64,000 nt of DNA, taken from a virus. Below, piece by piece: positions 59,759 to 64,000 of the stretch (position 1 is the first letter of the stretch; each line of letters begins with the position of its first letter). The DNA lies in IMG/VR virus record IMGVR_UViG_3300036715_002842, positions 41,576-105,575 of that record, one strand, 5' to 3'. The notes below the pieces were generated by a model that worked only from the letters and a program-made list of their open reading frames with translations, searched no databases and was not told where the DNA came from. The translations under genes and the position numbers were made by a program.

Positions 59759-59909
59759 GGTCAACATGATCACCGAAATCAACCGCAGCAATCTTAAGAC
59801 CCTCTGAGCGCGATATACGCGAATTTGAGCGGCTCCGGCAGAAACTTCTGACGCCGTAACCCATACTTCAACACCCCTTGAGAAAACGATCAGAACATGC
59901 GAGGTAGTT

Positions 59910-60044
59910 ATGGTTCAAGTTCCGAAAGAACTCTGGGATAGAATAATCGAGGCACTTGAAAGTGCCAGCTTATGTGATCATGATCTTGTCCCACAAGTTC
60001 TCAAAGAGATTGAAACTCTTGATAGTCCTGGTAGAAAACAGTAG
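59910..60044 (+). CDS. 44-aa unknown protein
   Basis: Short frame from the ATG at 59910 with GAGGT upstream; sequence MVQVPKELWDRIIEALESAS is helical and protein-like. Stop TAG. It converges on the hemerythrin-like gene 23 bases further on. The 150 bases before it contain only a 13-codon frame (59766-59807). Confidence 0.5.
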   Translation: MVQVPKELWDRIIEALESASLCDHDLVPQVLKEIETLDSPGRKQ

Positions 60045-60066
60045 ACCGCGGTTACTCGAGCGTACT

Positions 60067-60432
60067 TTAACCAACCATCTTCTTAAGTTCGCTCGCAGTT
60101 TGAAGAAGGTAAGGGGCAAGAGACCTCTTATCTTCTTCAAAATGCTGAACAAGAATATCTTCTACCGGGAATGGAAGTCTCTTTCGAATCGAGTGCTTCA
60201 GTGCCCCTACAATGCGGCCATGTTCTCTCTTATGGGTGTCCAGCTGATCGTAAGCGTACAACTGCATCAAGGTCTCTTCTGTAGAATGGTGTTCTATAAG
60301 AAGGGACAATAAACGAAACATCTCAGAATGACTGGTTAGGTCTGGGAAAGCAATTAGCTCGAACATCTCGCGATGTTGGGCGTCAATGATGGGAATTCCG
60401 GTATCGTAAGAAGTTTTCCATCGCATGTACAT
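60067..60432 (-). CDS. Bacteriohemerythrin-like di-iron protein
   Basis: 121 aa on the minus strand. The hemerythrin ligand set is almost entirely present: H20 in IDAQHREMFELI, H48 and E52 in EHHSTEETLM, H67 and H71 in HKREHG, H97 and D101 in VQHFEEDK. Opening MRWKTSYDTGIPIIDAQH is typical of the family. Known members bind oxygen or sense oxygen/redox state. The last motif is one residue shorter (H-x3-D instead of H-x4-D) and the helix 3-4 region is shortened. Single gene, divergent from 60478. A hemerythrin in a phage is unusual. Confidence 0.8.
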   Translation of the reverse strand: MYMRWKTSYDTGIPIIDAQHREMFELIAFPDLTSHSEMFRLLSLLIEHHSTEETLMQLYAYDQLDTHKREHGRIVGALKHSIRKRLPFPVEDILVQHFEEDKRSLAPYLLQTASELKKMVG

Positions 60433-60477
60433 AATAATATGATAGACTACGAAGGTTAATTTATAGTGGAGGTTTCA

Positions 60478-60642
60478 ATGACTAAGACACATGTTCGCCC
60501 GGCGACTTGCAAATATTTAAACCGTGCGGGCAACCATTGTCAACTCCATCAGAAGGATGGTACTCCCTACTGCCGCAAGCACCAGAAGATGGTCGCAGAG
60601 GGAAAGGTGTGGCGTACCAAGGTCCTTGAAGTGGCTTCATGA
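60478..60642 (+). CDS. 54-aa zinc-finger-like protein
   Basis: ATG with GTGGAGG upstream. Cys/His pattern C11...C22-x2-H25...C34-x3-H38 (TCKYLNRAGNHCQLH; YCRKHQK) resembles small DUF5763-type zinc proteins. TGA overlaps the next ATG (ATGA). Confidence 0.65.
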   Translation: MTKTHVRPATCKYLNRAGNHCQLHQKDGTPYCRKHQKMVAEGKVWRTKVLEVAS

Positions 60643-60923
60643 TCTCAATCGAACGACTCTACAACTGTATTAGTTGGCTCGAAGGGAAAGGGGCAACTTC
60701 CTTTTCTGTCTGCATTTCGGAACAGATGCTTCGGTTCTGGTGTCACGAAGATCCGAAGAATGTTGAAGTGAATCCTAAGGGGGATCACCTGGGGTTCATC
60801 AAGAACTATCCGGTCATTCGAACCGACAGTAAGGTGGGTTTGATCAAGTGCATCATGGGTGGTGGGATCCACTACGAGCATATCCACGAAGAACACAGAG
60901 GATCCAACAAAACAATGCGTTAG
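60639..60923 (+). CDS. Unknown 94-aa protein
   Basis: Coupled by ATGA to the zinc-finger gene. Contains several Cys and His residues (SVCISEQMLRFWCHEDPK; GGGIHYEHIHEEH), so metal binding is possible. Stop TAG, 7 bases before the clamp-loader gene. Confidence 0.6.
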   Translation: MISIERLYNCISWLEGKGATSFSVCISEQMLRFWCHEDPKNVEVNPKGDHLGFIKNYPVIRTDSKVGLIKCIMGGGIHYEHIHEEHRGSNKTMR

Positions 60924-60930
60924 ATAGAGG

Positions 60931-61992
60931 ATGAAGAACCTAGCCTCTACCTATCGACCGAAGAACATCCGGCAGTTGCACGGCCAGAAGCATATCAAGT
61001 TGGCGCTCAGCAATCTGCTCAAGGATTTCAATCGCTGCGGAGAACTTCCCAGATCTCTCATCGTGACTGGACCTTGGGGAACTGGTAAGACCACGATCAG
61101 CAGAATGCTTCTGCGCTACATTGCCTGTTCCAAAGGTCCTCTCGCTGCCTGCAATGAGTGTGAGTCCTGCAAAGCGTTGGACAAGGACCAGAATCCAGAC
61201 TACTTTGAGATTGATGCCGCCAGCCATAATGGTGTGGACGACGTGGGCCTGTTCCAAGAATGGGCTAGCTTCAAAACTCGATATAAACGGCGATTTTTAG
61301 TGTTGGATGAAGCCCACCGTCTATCCAAGCAAGCGTGGGACTGCCTCCTCAAATTTCTAGAGGATTCAACGCAGAATACCACGTTTGTCTTCTGCACCAC
61401 CGAACGTGACAAGATTCCCTCTACTATCATCAGCCGTTCAACCGAATTGAAGCTCCTGAAGATTCGTCCTGAGGATCTGGTCCTACTGGGGAAGGAAGTT
61501 GCGGCCCAGGAAAACATCACCTTTGAGTCTGAAGAGGGTCTTCTGAATCTGGTTCGTCGTGCGGATGGACATGCACGTGACCTATTGAAGTTTATTGAAC
61601 AGGCCGAATTGTATGGTATCGAGGATCCGGTCAAAGGTCGGTTCATCACAAACGATGCCATCTTCACTATGTTGGAGATCTACGATCTCAAGGCGGCAAA
61701 GGATACGGTTCGAGCAATTTTTAATCGAGACAAAAAACAAATCGTGGAAGCGGTTCGAGAGAAGTATACAACTGCTTCTTACTTCGTGATCTCCCTTCTC
61801 GAGTTGCTTCGCCATGAACTGTTCAGCAGATCCCTCCTGCAAACTGAAACTGAATTCAAGGGTGCCTCTCTAGAAAGCATCATCCGCTTGTGCGGTCTCC
61901 TCGAAGAATGTCTAGGTCGGTTAAATCTAGGAGAGTCCCTTTCCACTCTTTACATTGCATACGAACGTTGGGTCCAGGGAGAATCCGCATGA
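60931..61992 (+). CDS. Clamp loader subunit (DnaX gamma/tau-like)
   Basis: 353 aa. AAA+ clamp-loader features in order: YRPKNIRQLHGQ, Walker A GPWGTGKTT (47-55), zinc module C66, C74, C77, C80 (CNECESC), Walker B LVLDEAHRL (D126, E127), sensor 1 TTFVFCTTE and an SRC-like ISRS motif. Bacterial DnaX proteins load the beta clamp, so the DnaN-type candidate at 46688 would be its partner. It lacks a long C-terminal tau extension. ATGA overlap with the next gene. Confidence 0.9.
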   Translation: MKNLASTYRPKNIRQLHGQKHIKLALSNLLKDFNRCGELPRSLIVTGPWGTGKTTISRMLLRYIACSKGPLAACNECESCKALDKDQNPDYFEIDAASHNGVDDVGLFQEWASFKTRYKRRFLVLDEAHRLSKQAWDCLLKFLEDSTQNTTFVFCTTERDKIPSTIISRSTELKLLKIRPEDLVLLGKEVAAQENITFESEEGLLNLVRRADGHARDLLKFIEQAELYGIEDPVKGRFITNDAIFTMLEIYDLKAAKDTVRAIFNRDKKQIVEAVREKYTTASYFVISLLELLRHELFSRSLLQTETEFKGASLESIIRLCGLLEECLGRLNLGESLSTLYIAYERWVQGESA

Positions 61993-62120
61993 AGAAGTTC
62001 TTCACTTTCACTGGCTGGGTAATGGGTCTCTGTGGCGCTATTGTAGCACTTGGAATCGTCTCCAGGGTTGCTCAGTTCTTCTTTAAGTTGGGTTGGGAAT
62101 TGGTGAGACTGCCTAAATGA
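61989..62120 (+). CDS. 43-aa single-helix membrane protein
   Basis: ATGA overlaps at both ends, between clamp loader and SbcC-like gene. One hydrophobic helix (WVMGLCGAIVALGIVSRVAQ, about 9-28). The tight coupling is the main argument that it is real. Confidence 0.6.
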   Translation: MKKFFTFTGWVMGLCGAIVALGIVSRVAQFFFKLGWELVRLPK

Positions 62121-64000
62121 TCTACTTCAGAAATCTCGAATCCGAGGGCGCCTTCTCCTTCGGTAAAATCAACCTCGAACTAGCCAACCAGGGTCTGACT
62201 CTGATCACCGGTCGTAACCTGGATGACTTCGAGGGTAGCACTGATGGCGGTGCCGCATCCGGGTCCAGTGCGAATGGTGCTGGTAAGAGTTCCCTGCTCG
62301 AAATCCTCACACACAACATCTTCGCAAGCACTGGAAAAGGTGTTCGTAAGAATCAAGTCGTTAACACCGAGTATTCCAAAGGGTACATGTCCAGGCTGAC
62401 TCTGGATCTTGCAGGTGACCAGTATCAGTATCTGCAGACGCGTAACCACACTCCGTTGGGAACGATCAACCAGATTCACAAGATGACCGATGGGAAGTTC
62501 AAGGACCTGGAGATCAAGGGCCTTGAGGAAACGCAGAAGACTTTCCAGCAGAGGGTGAAACTTTCCCTCGATGACTGGTACGCAACGGTCTATGCTTCCC
62601 AGCAGTCCAAGCACCTCTTCACCCGAACAGATAGCAACGATCTCAAGAAGGATATGCTCGCGCGTATCTTCAATCTCAACTACAAAATGTTTCTCGAGGA
62701 TACGAAGAAGCGTCTGGAGGCAACCAGAACCGCTTTGGTGGCTCTCAAGAGTTCAATTGCCTCCACAAAGACCCAAATACAGGGGCAGCTCGCGGCTCTA
62801 CCCTATCATACGGAAACAGACTTCCAAACCGGTATAGCCGAGCTTTCTGCGACCCACGAGGGCATTAAAGCGCTGATTACCACCAAGTCTGAATCGTTGA
62901 CCGCTTTCCAGCAGGCAAAGATCAACAAAGCCACGAAAGCGAACTACGAAACCCAGATTCAAGAGCAGTTGACCATGTGCGGCGCTTGGACTGGTGCTAC
63001 CCCAACTTCGATTGAGCTCCAGAGTACAATCGATGGTGCGAAAGCTCAACTTCAGCAGATTAACACTTCGATCCAAGAAATTAGTTCTTACCTTCAAGTG
63101 CTTCATCAACGTGACGCGGCTCTTCAAGATCTGGAAAATTGGAAAGTGACTGCAGAGTTTGAGAACCTCCCCAAGCTTCCTGAGCTAGAAGCTGCACTTC
63201 AGCAATGCCAGACTTCCCTCTCGAATCTCAAGACAACTTACAGCGATGCTTTCTTCACAAACCTAGACAATCTCAAGACCTACGATTTCACCAAGCTCAA
63301 AGAGATGAAGGCTGAGATTGATCTTCGATCCGATGAGCACAAGACCGCTACTGCGAACCATCGAGACGCAGAGATCCACTTCAAGACCGCGAAAGAGAAT
63401 TGGATCAAGATCCAGTCTGGTACGTGCTATGCTTGCGACCGCCCCTTCCCACCAGAGAAGATGGACTCTGCTAAGGCTGAGTACGATCGTAGAGAGGCGG
63501 AAGAGAAGTCTACAAACCTTCTTTCGACAGATCTGAAGCGAAAGTTGGATCAGCTGGTTGGTGACTATGGGGTCCTGCAGCAGAAGTTCAATGAGTACGA
63601 AAACTACCGTTCGAGGTTATTAGATCCTACCCATCTATCTTGGACCCTTGCAGACTATCAGGCCCAGAAGGCACAACTGGAATCTTCCTATACCACTCAG
63701 AAAGCATTCTTGGATAGCGTTCGGCTTTGTAAGGTTGTGGCTGACAAGTGGCAGACCTACTCTACGGTTGTGGGAGAGTATCTTACCTACGAGAAGTCTC
63801 TGGAAGATCTGAATCATTCCAGCCGAAACTTTACTAATTACTTAATGGCTCTCGCATCTATTCTATCTCTTGTCCAGCAGTACGAGACCATCGTAATCAT
63901 TGAAGTCGAAGAAATAGATGAGATGCAGGTCGGAGCTGAGATCCGTAGACTTAACGACGACAGAGATACCTCGGGCAACGAGTTGTCCATTCTCAATCGC
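62117..64000 (+). CDS. SbcC/Rad50/T4 gp46-like ATPase, 3' end outside the window
   Basis: 628 codons to the window edge without stop. N-terminus IYFRNLESEGAFSFGKINLE, and a Walker A with conserved ANGAGKSSL (K57) preceded by an unusual Gly/Ser/Asp-rich loop (about 36-50). Then a long coiled coil, and a zinc-hook CYAC (C437, C440) near position 63425. Q-loop-like ASQQSKHLF is also seen. With a gp47-type nuclease such proteins resect DNA ends for recombination. The nuclease partner is not in this window. Confidence 0.87.
   Translation, partial: MIYFRNLESEGAFSFGKINLELANQGLTLITGRNLDDFEGSTDGGAASGSSANGAGKSSLLEILTHNIFASTGKGVRKNQVVNTEYSKGYMSRLTLDLAGDQYQYLQTRNHTPLGTINQIHKMTDGKFKDLEIKGLEETQKTFQQRVKLSLDDWYATVYASQQSKHLFTRTDSNDLKKDMLARIFNLNYKMFLEDTKKRLEATRTALVALKSSIASTKTQIQGQLAALPYHTETDFQTGIAELSATHEGIKALITTKSESLTAFQQAKINKATKANYETQIQEQLTMCGAWTGATPTSIELQSTIDGAKAQLQQINTSIQEISSYLQVLHQRDAALQDLENWKVTAEFENLPKLPELEAALQQCQTSLSNLKTTYSDAFFTNLDNLKTYDFTKLKEMKAEIDLRSDEHKTATANHRDAEIHFKTAKENWIKIQSGTCYACDRPFPPEKMDSAKAEYDRREAEEKSTNLLSTDLKRKLDQLVGDYGVLQQKFNEYENYRSRLLDPTHLSWTLADYQAQKAQLESSYTTQKAFLDSVRLCKVVADKWQTYSTVVGEYLTYEKSLEDLNHSSRNFTNYLMALASILSLVQQYETIVIIEVEEIDEMQVGAEIRRLNDDRDTSGNELSILNR

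Overview
The window is a stretch of the genome of a large tailed bacteriophage with a contractile tail. It carries a tail-sheath gene followed by a probable tube gene, a head operon ending in a probable HK97-fold major capsid protein, rIIA- and rIIB-like genes, its own replisome, several homing endonucleases and many small overlapping genes with strong GGAGG-type ribosome binding sites. Base composition is near 50% GC except in the homing endonucleases and a few inserted segments, which are clearly AT-rich. The sequence does not identify the host. Two genes run off the window: a tail or fibre protein at the left edge and an SbcC/gp46-like ATPase at the right edge.

Layout. Positions 1-3400 (minus): two virion-type proteins. 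3500-7200 (plus): RuvC-like resolvase, QueE, a possible sigma-like protein and a small membrane protein. 7250-16850 (minus): small unknowns including a PTH2-like protein, an HNH/RNA-ligase fusion directly downstream of a tRNA whose anticodon reads as CUA (amber), an actin-like ATPase, a homing endonuclease nested in a coupled operon, an SF2 helicase and a possible primase. 16940-24590 (plus): RdgC-like protein, unknowns, a DUF3228-like protein, a virion protein, a second homing endonuclease and a SWIM zinc-finger protein. 24700-31500: tail sheath, probable tail tube and virion-associated proteins. 31500-39350: XPD/DinG-like helicase, FolE, rIIA and rIIB. 39430-41400: a LemA / TPM-domain / Ser-Asp-rich trio. 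41540-47900: a DpdA-like DNA transglycosylase followed by a compact replication operon (DnaB-like helicase, 5'-3' exonuclease, possible sliding clamp). 48050-52130: unknowns plus a VWA / MoxR-type AAA pair. 52130-52480: a TnpB remnant between 16-bp direct repeats. 52570-56100: head operon. 56180-59140: GIY-YIG and a third large homing endonuclease. 59170-64000: small early-type genes, a hemerythrin-like protein, clamp loader and SbcC-like protein.

How the parts fit. FolE, QueE and DpdA together point to 7-deazaguanine (preQ0-type) modification of the phage DNA; QueD and QueC are not in this window. DnaB-like helicase, FEN-type exonuclease, candidate clamp, clamp loader, RuvC-like resolvase, SF2 helicases and gp46-like protein outline a replication and recombination set. 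A recurrent promoter (TTGACA, 16-bp spacer, TATATT-like -10) sits before rIIA, rIIB, small early-type genes and, on the minus strand, the tRNA. In the best copies a perfect inverted repeat covers the -35 and reaches toward the -10, as an operator would. A second, weaker motif (TTAAAAT/TTATAAT just upstream of the ribosome binding site) precedes the sheath and several other genes and may be a late signal.
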